From Nocardia sp. BMG51109 (lineage in GTDB: Bacteria > Actinomycetota > Actinomycetes > Mycobacteriales > Mycobacteriaceae): 64,000 bases of DNA. The notes under the pieces were generated by a model. The model ran no database searches and was not told the origin of the DNA. It was given only the letters and a program-made list of their open reading frames with translations. The DNA is taken from the NCBI RefSeq assembly GCF_000526215.1, contig NZ_JAFQ01000004.1, positions 7,750,001 to 7,814,000 on the forward strand. Reading direction: 5' to 3'. Within the stretch, counting starts at the first letter, position 1; each line of letters starts with the position of its first letter. The translations under genes and the position numbers were made by a program. This document shows positions 52,171 through 60,756 of the stretch, one piece after another.

Positions 52171-53891
52171 GGTATCGACTGGCCATCGTCGGCGGCGGAC
52201 CACGCACGACCTACGCCCTGTCCGACCTTCTGGCGTTGATCGATTGTGGCCTGCCCGCCGACGCGCTCACCATCGAGGTATTCGAGGCGATGGGCGAATT
52301 CGGCGCCGGACGGGTCTACAGCGCCGCCCTGCCGCCATATCTGGAGATGAATCGACTCTCGGATCAGATCGCGCTGTATCCGCAGCTGCGCAGTCTCGCA
52401 CCGCAGAATGGCGATGCCACCGGGGTGCCGTCCGTCTTCCACGACTGGGTGGAGCGGATGACATCGCAGCGGCTCGGCGCGTTCTTTCCGCCGCGTCGCC
52501 TGCATGGGCTCGCACTGCGCGAGACCTTCGAATCCGTTGCGGCACTACTGCGGAACCGGGGGGTCGAACTCGCCTTACACCGGCACTCGGTCGAGACGAT
52601 CGACGCCGATGGCTCGCACCCAATAGTCTGTGCGGCCGGGCAGGAATTCGTCGCTGACGAAGTGCTGCTCTCGGTCGGTCACGGTCTCGTCGACGGTCGT
52701 TCCTACACCGCGGCGTGGGCGGACGCGGAGTCCGCCGGGACCGTCGTGGTCCGTGGTCAAGGACTGACTGCGCTGGACGCGGTGCTGGTGCTCACCGAGG
52801 GCCGCGGCGGAATCTTCGACGACACCGATTGTTTCGCGCGAACGTACCGACCGTCGGGCCGGGAGCCACGATCGATCCGATTGTGCGGCGGTAGGACTCA
52901 CTTGGATTGGCCGCGGCCGTACCACCGCGCGGAGCACCCGTTCGCGGGCCTGACCGGCTTACCCGCGCCACGGGTCGACGTACTCCGCGACGCACCGGCC
53001 GAGGCTGCAGAACGTATTTCGGCCTGGCTGGCGGCCTCCGTGGCCGACGTTATCGCGGAAGTCTGCGCACTGCCGTACGCGGCGCGGCCGATCGTCGAAC
53101 ACAACACGACCGCCCTCGTCAGACGCGCGGTACAGGTCTGCGGCTCGCTCGATGACATCCTGGACTCCCAGGCGACGCAGCGGGCCAGAACCGTGCTCGG
53201 TGCCTTGGCGCCGTGGGGTATCGACCCGGCACCCACACTCTTCGCCTCACCGCAGGTGCTGGCCGCCGCAGTGCAAGGCGTGCCGCGCGATCCGGTGGTC
53301 ACCGCGGTGGAATTCGTGCTGCGGGAACGCCGTGACCAGTTGTCAGCACTGGTGCAATCGTTGCCGCCGCAGCACCGGGTGGCCGTGACCGAGCGGGTCC
53401 TGCCCTCGATCAACAGCTTCGTCAATGGACCGTCGCCGCGCGTCTACGCCAAGATGCTGACGCTGGCTCGGGCCGGGCGGCTCGAGTTCGGCGCTGATTC
53501 CACTGCGGAACAATCGGATTCGCACACCGTGCTCGAGGCGTACATTCCGCGTGCTTATCTTGCCGATACCGGCACGTTGCTCGGTCGGCTGGCCGAGCGC
53601 GGCTACGTGTCCACCGGCATCCGGCTCGGCGCCGGGCAGCGGCGCGAGGACCGGATCGCGGTGGATGCCGCCATGCGGGTCGTCGCCGGTGATGGCTTGC
53701 GGCGCAACCTGTTCGCGGTCGGCGCCTACGTCGACGACGGCGCACTGCTGCAAGCGTCGGCGTTGCGCCCCGGCACCGGACACCAGGTCGCTCGCGAAGT
53801 GCGGTCCTGGTCACAGGGTTTCAGCCGCCGAATTACTGGATATGCCCAGGTCACCGACCTCGGGCTCGAGGGATTGTCGGCCATCGCATGA
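52167..53891 (+). CDS. FAD/NAD(P)-binding oxidoreductase (NAD_binding_9 type)
   Basis: This 574-residue protein begins with a Rossmann motif (RLAIVGGGPRTTYALSDLLA) and continues FEAMGEFGAGRVYSAALPPY, LEMNRLSDQIALYPQ and EVLLSVGHGLVDG, the layout of NAD_binding_9 (FAD/NAD(P)-binding) proteins. The family has few characterised members, some being amine or hydroxyl oxidases. A helical C-terminal half (ITGYAQVTDLGLEG end) is longer than in most monooxygenases. In this operon it could oxidise the AEP amine or a lipid intermediate. The start overlaps the aminotransferase stop by 4 bp. Confidence 0.8.
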   Translation: MRYRLAIVGGGPRTTYALSDLLALIDCGLPADALTIEVFEAMGEFGAGRVYSAALPPYLEMNRLSDQIALYPQLRSLAPQNGDATGVPSVFHDWVERMTSQRLGAFFPPRRLHGLALRETFESVAALLRNRGVELALHRHSVETIDADGSHPIVCAAGQEFVADEVLLSVGHGLVDGRSYTAAWADAESAGTVVVRGQGLTALDAVLVLTEGRGGIFDDTDCFARTYRPSGREPRSIRLCGGRTHLDWPRPYHRAEHPFAGLTGLPAPRVDVLRDAPAEAAERISAWLAASVADVIAEVCALPYAARPIVEHNTTALVRRAVQVCGSLDDILDSQATQRARTVLGALAPWGIDPAPTLFASPQVLAAAVQGVPRDPVVTAVEFVLRERRDQLSALVQSLPPQHRVAVTERVLPSINSFVNGPSPRVYAKMLTLARAGRLEFGADSTAEQSDSHTVLEAYIPRAYLADTGTLLGRLAERGYVSTGIRLGAGQRREDRIAVDAAMRVVAGDGLRRNLFAVGAYVDDGALLQASALRPGTGHQVAREVRSWSQGFSRRITGYAQVTDLGLEGLSAIA

Positions 53892-55225
53892 GTATTCGCG
53901 TCCTGCCGCGCGCACGCCGACGCACGAGTGAGCCAACCGCGGACACAGCGGAAGTATCAGGGGGGAGCACAGTGTTCGAGACGACGACGAAGGCACGCCC
54001 GGAGAAGTCCGGCACAGCGGAAGTCGTCCAGGCTGCGAATCTCGATTCACTCACCGGCCTGCGGGGACTTTCCGCCCTGTTGGTATTCGTCTTCCATTTC
54101 ACCACCTTCCAGCTGGCCTTCGACGGGGCGGGCAAGCTCGCGTTCGCGACCATCGACCGGCCGCGCTTTCTGGATATGAGCGGGAACTTCGCGGTGTCGA
54201 GCTTCTTCATTCTCAGCGGATTCGTGTTGACCTGGTCGACCAGACCGGACACCTCGCTGGCGAACTTCTACGCCAAACGCATCGGCAAGCTGTATCCGGT
54301 CTATCTGGTGACGAGCCTGGCGGCAGGTGCGGCGATCGTGTTGCTCGGCATGCCGCTCTCGGGCTGGAATGTGTTGACGCACTTGACCCTGACGCAGTCG
54401 TGGGTGCCGTGGCAAGAGATCTATATGGGGCTCAACCCCGTCACCTGGTCGCTGAGTACCGAGCTGTTCTTCTATCTGCTGTTCCCGATCGCGTTGCTGG
54501 CCTTGCGTCGCGCGAGCACCGGGGTGATCTGGCTCGTCTCCGGCGTGACCGTCGCACTGGCCTTTCTGACACCGTTTTACGTGCGGGCCTTTATCGACGT
54601 GGCGGGTGCCGACGCGCATATCAGGTTTTTCAGTACCGGTCACATCGGCGGCGAGGCGACCTTCTGGTTCACCATGGCGTTTCCGCCGTACCGGTTCCTG
54701 GAATTCCTGCTCGGCATTTGCGCCGCCGTGCTGATTCTGCGCGGCCGGATGCCGCGCATCCGGTCCGCGGCGGCCTGGACAATCGTGGTCGCCTGCTACG
54801 CGCTCGGCACTCTCGCGCCAGGGCCGCTGCAGCGCGCCGCCGCCGGCCTGGTGCCGCTCACCTTGCTGGTGATCGCGCTGGCGCAAGCCGATCTCGGCGC
54901 CAAGCCCTCGTTTCTGCGCTCGCGAATCATGGTGTGGCTGGGGAAACTCTCCTACGGCATGTACGCGGTGCAGTTGCTCATATTCATGCCGACCTGTCCC
55001 TTCCTGCTGAAGGCAGTGTCGCGCTGGTTGGAGATCCCGCTCGCCGATACCTACGAGCCCATCATCCGAATTCCGGTGATGCTTTTCTACTTCGTGGTCG
55101 TCGTCGCGGTCTCCGTGCCCATTTACAAGCTGGTCGAGGTGCCTGCCTACGACTACGCCAAGAAATTGTTTCGAAACCGCCCGTCGGCAGCGTGCTTCGA
55201 CGGAGTCAGCGGTCAAGGCAAGTGA
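53888..55225 (+). CDS. Integral membrane acyltransferase (acyltransferase 3, OafA/YrhL-like)
   Basis: This 445-residue protein has about ten membrane helices after a polar N-terminus. The family motif LTGLRGLSALLVFVFHF with its conserved His is near residue 57-73. AVSSFFILSGFVLTW, FYAKRIGKLYPVYL and WSLSTELFFYLLFPI follow the standard order. Members transfer acyl groups to surface sugars, lipids or small molecules across the membrane. The ATG at 53888 overlaps the previous stop; GTG 53972 with GGGGGAG is an alternative start that removes 28 residues. It is the only clear membrane protein in the operon and may link the product to the envelope. Confidence 0.88.
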   Translation: MSIRVLPRARRRTSEPTADTAEVSGGSTVFETTTKARPEKSGTAEVVQAANLDSLTGLRGLSALLVFVFHFTTFQLAFDGAGKLAFATIDRPRFLDMSGNFAVSSFFILSGFVLTWSTRPDTSLANFYAKRIGKLYPVYLVTSLAAGAAIVLLGMPLSGWNVLTHLTLTQSWVPWQEIYMGLNPVTWSLSTELFFYLLFPIALLALRRASTGVIWLVSGVTVALAFLTPFYVRAFIDVAGADAHIRFFSTGHIGGEATFWFTMAFPPYRFLEFLLGICAAVLILRGRMPRIRSAAAWTIVVACYALGTLAPGPLQRAAAGLVPLTLLVIALAQADLGAKPSFLRSRIMVWLGKLSYGMYAVQLLIFMPTCPFLLKAVSRWLEIPLADTYEPIIRIPVMLFYFVVVVAVSVPIYKLVEVPAYDYAKKLFRNRPSAACFDGVSGQGK

Positions 55226-55240
55226 GAGAAGGGATCGGAT

Positions 55241-55504
55241 ATGACGTCAGTCGGATCCGTGGAATCGATCGAGACCCTGGCCGAATGGCTGCGGGAACGC
55301 GCGGAGTTCTATCTCGACAAGCCGGCCGGCAGCATCAATGTCCGGCGCAGCCTCGCCGACTACGGCGTCGACTCGGTCTATGCGATGAGCCTGGTCAGCG
55401 ACCTGGAGGACCGGTTCGAACAGGAGATCAGCCTCGGCGCAGTGGCCGGCGCGCGCACCCTGCTGCAGCTCGCCGAAGTGGTGTTGGGGTTGGTCGAGCG
55501 ATGA
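55241..55504 (+). CDS. Free-standing acyl carrier protein
   Basis: This 87-residue protein has the phosphopantetheine site YGVDSVYAMSLVSDLEDRFE with Ser45. The helical frame (IETLAEWLRERAEFYLD, then LLQLAEVVLGL) matches ACPs of PKS/FAAL systems. The consensus LGxDS appears as YGVDS. It lies 15 bp after the acyltransferase gene and overlaps the SGNH gene (ATGA). The fatty acyl-AMP ligase downstream is its likely loading enzyme. Confidence 0.93.
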   Translation: MTSVGSVESIETLAEWLRERAEFYLDKPAGSINVRRSLADYGVDSVYAMSLVSDLEDRFEQEISLGAVAGARTLLQLAEVVLGLVER

Positions 55505-56070
55505 CCTGGCTGCTCGGGGTCGGTGACAGCCTCATGCTCGGTGCCGAGGTGCCATCGGCCGCGGGCGGCACCGGCTCGCCACTGGTCAGCCGGGTGGCGG
55601 CCAAACTACGGATAGGTCAGGTGGCGCACGGTGTGCGTGCCGAGCGCGGCGCGACCGCCAACCGGCTGCTCGAGCTCACCGGCGACGTCGGAGCGTTTGG
55701 TGTGATGCTGGTCAGCGCGGGCGTCAACGACGCGTACGCGGGCACCGAACCGGTGATCGTCGCGGAGTGGATGGCGACATTCCTGGCCCGGTTCGCGCCG
55801 CACGGCCAAGTGGTGGTGATCGGTGTCCCGCCGATCGCGCCAACCGCCCGGCTGTCCCGGATCCGCAGGCGCAACCTCGGTGCCCGTCTGACGACGTTGA
55901 ACGAGCTGTATCCGGCGCTGTGCGCGGACGCCGCCGCGTCGTTCTTCGACCCGGCGCGGCTGGGCGACGCCGAGGACCCGGCCCTGTGGTGCGCCGACGG
56001 ACTGCATCTGTCCGAACCGGGCTACGACCGGCTCACGAGTGAGCTCGTGAGATTCCTGCGAGAGAAATGA
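55501..56070 (+). CDS. SGNH/GDSL-family hydrolase
   Basis: This 189-residue protein has GVGDSLMLGAE with nucleophile Ser10, the oxyanion Asn in VSAGVNDAYAG near residue 80, and the C-terminal CADGLHLSEPGY with the Asp/His dyad. There is no signal peptide, so it is cytosolic. It is a likely thioesterase, esterase or acyl-releasing enzyme acting on the ACP-bound or final lipid. The start overlaps the ACP stop by 4 bp. Confidence 0.9.
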   Translation: MTWLLGVGDSLMLGAEVPSAAGGTGSPLVSRVAAKLRIGQVAHGVRAERGATANRLLELTGDVGAFGVMLVSAGVNDAYAGTEPVIVAEWMATFLARFAPHGQVVVIGVPPIAPTARLSRIRRRNLGARLTTLNELYPALCADAAASFFDPARLGDAEDPALWCADGLHLSEPGYDRLTSELVRFLREK

Positions 56071-56077
56071 CCATGGG

Positions 56078-56491
56078 ATGGAACTCAGATCTGCGGCGTT
56101 CGAGGACGCCGTAAGCAACGGTGACAGAACAGCATTACTGCGCGCACTCGACGAGCACGTCGTCTTCCGCAGCCCGGTGATGGAGAAGCCGTACCACGGC
56201 GCCGACCAAGTCGGCCAGCTGGTGGACGCACTGACCGAATCGCTGGCGGAGTTCCGCTACACCGCGAAGTTCCGGGCGGCGTCGGACACCGAAAACGTTG
56301 CGCCCGAGGCGGAAATCCTCGTCTTCGAGGCGCGGGTCGGTGGTAAGGCGTTGACCGGAATCGACCTGCTGACTTTTGACGCGGCAGGCGCGATCACCGA
56401 ATTGACCGTGCTGGTGCGGCCGTTGCCCGCCGCGATGACGTTGGCGCGGGTGGTCGGCGCCAAGATGCTCGAACTGGAGAGTCGGACGTGA
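56078..56491 (+). CDS. SnoaL/NTF2-like fold protein
   Basis: This 137-residue cone-shaped NTF2-like protein reads VSNGDRTALLRALDEHVVFR, then VMEKPYHGADQVGQLVDALT and ALTGIDLLTFDAAGAITELT. The family is widespread in secondary-metabolite clusters as cyclases, isomerases, hydrolases or binding proteins. No catalytic residue set is decisive here. The ATG at 56078 lies 7 bp after the SGNH stop, and the stop overlaps the next start (GTGA). Confidence 0.85.
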   Translation: MELRSAAFEDAVSNGDRTALLRALDEHVVFRSPVMEKPYHGADQVGQLVDALTESLAEFRYTAKFRAASDTENVAPEAEILVFEARVGGKALTGIDLLTFDAAGAITELTVLVRPLPAAMTLARVVGAKMLELESRT

Positions 56492-58173
56492 CTGTATTGC
56501 CACGGGCCACCGAGGTGGCCGCCGCCTTCGCCGAGGCCGTCGGTGATCCCTTCGAACCGGACGGCCCGCTGAGCTACCGCGCCATCGTCGCCGGCGAACG
56601 GGCCGACAGCCTGCCGCCCGGTGCCGTCGAGCTGGTCGAGGACGCGGGTTTCCCGCGCTGGATGGTGCCGTTGCAGGCCGGCGGCTCGCTGGACAATCTG
56701 GAAACGGTGATCCGGCTGACCCGGGTACTCGCCGCCAGGAACCTCACCCTCGCGGTCAAATACGGATCCTCGTTTCTCGGGGCGAACCCGGTCTGGCTGT
56801 GGGGGTCGGCGGCGCAAAAGCAGCTCCTGGCACAAGGACTGCTGAACGGCGACCTGGCCGCCTTCGGCGTTTCGGAGCGTGCGCACGGCAGCGACCTGCG
56901 CGCCACCGAGACCGCGGTGACACCGACGCCCGACGGCCTCGTGCTGACCGGCGAGAAGTGGCCGATCGGCAACGCCACGGCGGGCCGGTTCATGACCGCC
57001 TTCGCCCGTTCGGATCGCAACGCATACTCCCTGGTCCTCGTGGACAAGCACCGCATCGACCAGTCGACGATCAGCAATCTGCCGGTTGTAACAACCGTCG
57101 GCCTGCGCGGCCACGATCTGAGCGGCATCACCTTCACCGAGACGATCCTGCCGCGCGACGCTTACCTCGGCGCACCGGGGCTCGGGTTGGTGCAGGTGCT
57201 CAAAGCCTTGCAGATCACCCGCACCGCGATCGGCGGGCTGTCGCTCGGCACCATGGACGCCGTCCTACGGATCGGCATGCGATACGCAGCCGAGCGGGTG
57301 CTCTACGGTGCACCGATCAGCGAGATCGCGGCTGTCCGTGAGCATTTGGTGACGGCACACCTCGACCTGGTGATCGCCGAGTGCACGGCGCTGCCGGTGG
57401 CGCGGGCACTGAGCGTGTGCCCAGGTCAGCTCAGTATGTGGTCGTCGGTGGTGAAGTATCTGGTGCCGGTGCTCGGCGAGGAGGTCATCGGCTCGATGCA
57501 CCGGGTGCTCGCGGCGCGCAGCTATCTGACGGACGGATTCGCCGACGGCATCCTGCCGAAGCTGCGGCGTGACCACGACATCGCGAGCATCTTCGAGGGC
57601 ACTACCCACGTCAACCTGCACAATATCGCGAGCCAGCTGCCGCTCTATCGGCCCGAGAACACCGACGCGGACATGGCCGAGTACCTGTTCGATCTCGACC
57701 GGGCGGTGCCGGTGTGGGCGCCGCGCGGCGCCGACCTCACGCTGACCAACGAGGGCACCGACATCATCACCGCACAGTGGCCCGCGCTGGTCCGCGATGC
57801 GACAGCAGACCGGGCCGGCCTCGACCCGGCCGCACAGGCCGGGCTGCTGACTGCGGTGCAAGCGATCGACCGAGCGCGAAAGCTGTTCTATGACAAGGAA
57901 GCTCGCCACGTCGCGGCCGACTCGACAGCAGGGTTTGCCGCGGCCGCCCGCCATGCGCTGTTCTACGCCGCCTGCTCGATCCTCGGCATCTGGGCGGCCC
58001 CGGGTACCGCGGAAGACCCGACGCGGCAGGCGATGCTGGCGCTGGCGCTGAACCGGGTGGCCGATCGCCTGCGGGTCGACCACGAGTATCCGGGCTCGCT
58101 GACCACCGTGCTGTGGGCCGAGATGACCGCTGCGGCGGGCCGCGACCTCGGCTCGTTCACGGTACTGAAATAG
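56488..58173 (+). CDS. Acyl-CoA dehydrogenase
   Basis: This 561-residue FAD enzyme has the acyl-CoA dehydrogenase layout: FGVSERAHGSDLRATETAVT, then LTGEKWPIGNATAGRFMTAF, GLGLVQVLKALQITRTAIG, and SIFEGTTHVNLHNIASQLPL with the EGT segment that normally holds or adjoins the catalytic Glu. It is longer than typical (about 380-390) with a C-terminal helical extension of about 150 residues. It would introduce an alpha,beta double bond into an acyl-CoA or acyl-ACP, setting up later steps. It overlaps the SnoaL gene by 4 bp. Confidence 0.9.
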   Translation: MTVLPRATEVAAAFAEAVGDPFEPDGPLSYRAIVAGERADSLPPGAVELVEDAGFPRWMVPLQAGGSLDNLETVIRLTRVLAARNLTLAVKYGSSFLGANPVWLWGSAAQKQLLAQGLLNGDLAAFGVSERAHGSDLRATETAVTPTPDGLVLTGEKWPIGNATAGRFMTAFARSDRNAYSLVLVDKHRIDQSTISNLPVVTTVGLRGHDLSGITFTETILPRDAYLGAPGLGLVQVLKALQITRTAIGGLSLGTMDAVLRIGMRYAAERVLYGAPISEIAAVREHLVTAHLDLVIAECTALPVARALSVCPGQLSMWSSVVKYLVPVLGEEVIGSMHRVLAARSYLTDGFADGILPKLRRDHDIASIFEGTTHVNLHNIASQLPLYRPENTDADMAEYLFDLDRAVPVWAPRGADLTLTNEGTDIITAQWPALVRDATADRAGLDPAAQAGLLTAVQAIDRARKLFYDKEARHVAADSTAGFAAAARHALFYAACSILGIWAAPGTAEDPTRQAMLALALNRVADRLRVDHEYPGSLTTVLWAEMTAAAGRDLGSFTVLK

Positions 58174-58189
58174 AAACAAAGGGGGCGTG

Positions 58190-59953
58190 ATGCACGACCG
58201 ATCATTCATCGCCGACTGGTATGCCGAGCTAGGCGATAAACGCACCGAGACGGTGACCTTCTACCGCTATCTGCGAGACGGAAGAGTCTCTCGGACAAGA
58301 ACTTTCGCCGAGTTTGATCGGGGCGCACGACATGTCGCCGGGCACCTGCGCGAGCTGGCCGAACCGGGCGAGACGGTGATACTGGCATACCCGCAGGGGC
58401 TCGAATTCATCGAGGCGCTGCTGGCCTGCATGTACCTTCGGCTGGTCGCCGTGCCGGTGCCGACACCGGATCTCGATCCACGGGCCTTCGCCCGAGTGGT
58501 CCGGATCGTCGACGACACCGAGGCCCGATTCGTGCTGACCGACGAGGCCACCAGCGATTCGCTGGCCACCTGGCGCTCGATCGTCGGGCCGGGCGGTGCG
58601 GCGCTCGAGGTAGTTGCGTCCGACGTCTTCGCCGCGGCGAAGACGTACACGGGGGAACCGCTCTCCACCCCGGATGACGTTGCGGTACTGCAATATACGT
58701 CCGGATCGACCTCCGCCCCGAAAGGAGTGATGGTGACCCAGCGCAATATCGCCGACAACGTGGCCAAGATCCGGGGGGTGATCACGTCCAGCCCTGCCGA
58801 TTTCGGTGTCAGCTGGATTCCGCACTTCCACGACATGGGCCTGATCGGTCTGCTGCTGCACCCGCTGGGCACCGGCTTCTCCACGGCCTACATGTCGGCC
58901 AAGGACTTCGTCCGAGTGCCGCGGCGCTGGCTGGAGCTGATGACCGAACACCGTGCCACCCTGACGGTATCGCCGAACTTCGGCTACGAGCTGGCGGCCA
59001 AGCGGGTGGGCAGCACCGGCGGGCTCGATCTGTCGACGTTGCGTGCCGCATTGAACGGTGCCGAGCCGGTGCGCGCGGGCACGATGGAGTTGATGCGCGA
59101 GCGCTTCGCGCCGGTCGGCTTCGATCCCATCGCCTGGGTGCCGTGCTACGGAATGGCCGAGGCGACGCTGCTGATCACCGGATGCCCGAGCGAGACCATG
59201 CCCACCGTGCGGTCTTTCGACCTCGACCGGCTGGCCACCGAGGGCATCGCCTGCCCGGTGCGGGCCACCGAGCCGGCCAGGATTCTGGTCTCGGTCGGGC
59301 CGATCGACGAGCACGAGGTGATCATCGCGCGCGTCGCGGACCACACCCCCGCGCCAGAGGGCGTGGTGGGCGAGATCTGGGCTCGAAATGCCAGCGTCGC
59401 CAGGGGATATCGCGGTGACGACGAGCTGACCGCGACCACCTTCCACGCCTACACCGCCGACGGACGCGGCCCGTTCCTGCGGACCGGCGATCTCGGCTTC
59501 GCGCTGGCGGGCGAGCTGTACGTCACGGGAAGGCTCAAGGACATCCTGGTGATCAACGGGCGCAACGTGGACGCGATCGACATCGAAGGCGCGGCGCTGG
59601 AATGCGTGCCGTGGGCGACCGGCGCGGCCGCGTTCGCCTTCACCGGCGACGACCGCGCGGAGCAGGCCGTGCTCACGGTCGAACTGTTCAACGCGGGCAC
59701 CGGCCCGGTCGGCTTGACCGATCTGGCCGCCGAGGTATCGGCTCACGTGAACGGCCAGCACCAACTCGGCGCGCTCGGCGTGGTATTCGCCGAGTTCGGC
59801 GCGCTGCCGCGCACCACGAGTGGCAAGGTCCGCCGCGCCGAGGCCAGGACGAAGTGGCTCACCGGAGCGCTACCCGTGCTGCACGAGAACACCGCGGCCG
59901 CCGACATCCGATTGCGCGGTGCCCAACTGCTTTCCGCAAGCGCGACATCGTGA
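58190..59953 (+). CDS. Fatty acyl-AMP ligase (FAAL/AMP-binding family)
   Basis: This 587-residue adenylating enzyme shows LQYTSGSTSAPKGVMVTQRN (P-loop) near residue 170, SWIPHFHDMGLIGLLLHPLG, VPCYGMAEATLLITG, FLRTGDLGFALAGELYVTGR with KDILVINGRN, and a C-terminal LPRTTSGKVRR. The SWxPxxHDMGL segment is typical of fatty acyl-AMP ligases that load ACPs rather than CoA. It should activate a fatty acid for the ACP at 55241. The ATG at 58190 follows AAAGGGGG; GTG 58187 is an alternative. It is 16 bp after the dehydrogenase gene. Confidence 0.93.
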   Translation: MHDRSFIADWYAELGDKRTETVTFYRYLRDGRVSRTRTFAEFDRGARHVAGHLRELAEPGETVILAYPQGLEFIEALLACMYLRLVAVPVPTPDLDPRAFARVVRIVDDTEARFVLTDEATSDSLATWRSIVGPGGAALEVVASDVFAAAKTYTGEPLSTPDDVAVLQYTSGSTSAPKGVMVTQRNIADNVAKIRGVITSSPADFGVSWIPHFHDMGLIGLLLHPLGTGFSTAYMSAKDFVRVPRRWLELMTEHRATLTVSPNFGYELAAKRVGSTGGLDLSTLRAALNGAEPVRAGTMELMRERFAPVGFDPIAWVPCYGMAEATLLITGCPSETMPTVRSFDLDRLATEGIACPVRATEPARILVSVGPIDEHEVIIARVADHTPAPEGVVGEIWARNASVARGYRGDDELTATTFHAYTADGRGPFLRTGDLGFALAGELYVTGRLKDILVINGRNVDAIDIEGAALECVPWATGAAAFAFTGDDRAEQAVLTVELFNAGTGPVGLTDLAAEVSAHVNGQHQLGALGVVFAEFGALPRTTSGKVRRAEARTKWLTGALPVLHENTAAADIRLRGAQLLSASATS

Positions 59954-59994
59954 TCCGGCCCGCAGCCACCTTCCGAACAACGATCAGGAACGCC

Positions 59995-60756
59995 ATGACA
60001 TCCGAACAGCAACACCTCGTCGCGCCCGAAAAAGCCAGTGGGGAACGCCGATTCAGTGACGTACCCAGCCGGACTCACCGCTTCTTCAAGTACATCGCGA
60101 TGGGCCCGGCGCTGCGCGCCATCGGTCACCTCCAGGTGTACGGCGTGGAGAACATCCCGCACAGCGGCGGCATGATCCTGGCGAGCAACCATCGATCGCC
60201 GATCGATCCGCTCTACATCTCGCTCGCTTCGCCGCGTCCGGTGTACTTCTTCGCCAAGTCCGAATACTGGGGCGGCAGGGGGCTCGTGGGGCGGGTGAAG
60301 AAGTGGTTCTTCGACAATCAGAATCAGATCGCCACCGACCGCAGCGGCGGTGACGCCGGGCGAACCGCGATCGACACCGCCGCGGAGGTGATTCGCAGCG
60401 GCTGCCTGTGGGCGGTGTTCCCGGAGGGAACCCGCACTCCGGACGGTCGAATGTACAAAGGACACACCGGGATTGCCCGGGTGGCTGCTGTCACCGGGGT
60501 GCCGGTGCTGCCCGTATCGATCACCGGCACCGACACCATCGACCTGACCAGCCCCAAGTTCTTCCTGCCGACCGAAGTGACGATCAGTTTCGGCACACCG
60601 ATCGACCCGGTCCCCGCGCCGGCCGACGGTGCCGACTACGACTGGCTGCGCTCGTTCACCGACGCCACCATGCGGTCGCTGGCCGCGTTCAGCGGTCAGG
60701 AGTACGTGGACCGCTACTCGAAGGACTTTTCCGTCGTCGGGGGTGAACAGCGGTGA
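59995..60756 (+). CDS. PlsC-type 1-acyl-sn-glycerol-3-phosphate acyltransferase
   Basis: This 253-residue membrane-associated acyltransferase has the catalytic NHRSPID (Hx4D, His66/Asp71), then YFFAKSEYW, FPEGTRTPDGRMYKGHTGIA and VPVLPVSITGTDTI, the four PlsC motifs in order. It would transfer an acyl chain to a glycerol-phosphate-like or amino-alcohol acceptor. A phosphonate such as AEP is structurally reminiscent of phosphoethanolamine, so an unusual acceptor is possible. ATG 59995 is used with AGGAAC upstream; GTG 59950, overlapping the FAAL stop, is an alternative. Its stop overlaps the next start by 4 bp. Confidence 0.92.
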   Translation: MTSEQQHLVAPEKASGERRFSDVPSRTHRFFKYIAMGPALRAIGHLQVYGVENIPHSGGMILASNHRSPIDPLYISLASPRPVYFFAKSEYWGGRGLVGRVKKWFFDNQNQIATDRSGGDAGRTAIDTAAEVIRSGCLWAVFPEGTRTPDGRMYKGHTGIARVAAVTGVPVLPVSITGTDTIDLTSPKFFLPTEVTISFGTPIDPVPAPADGADYDWLRSFTDATMRSLAAFSGQEYVDRYSKDFSVVGGEQR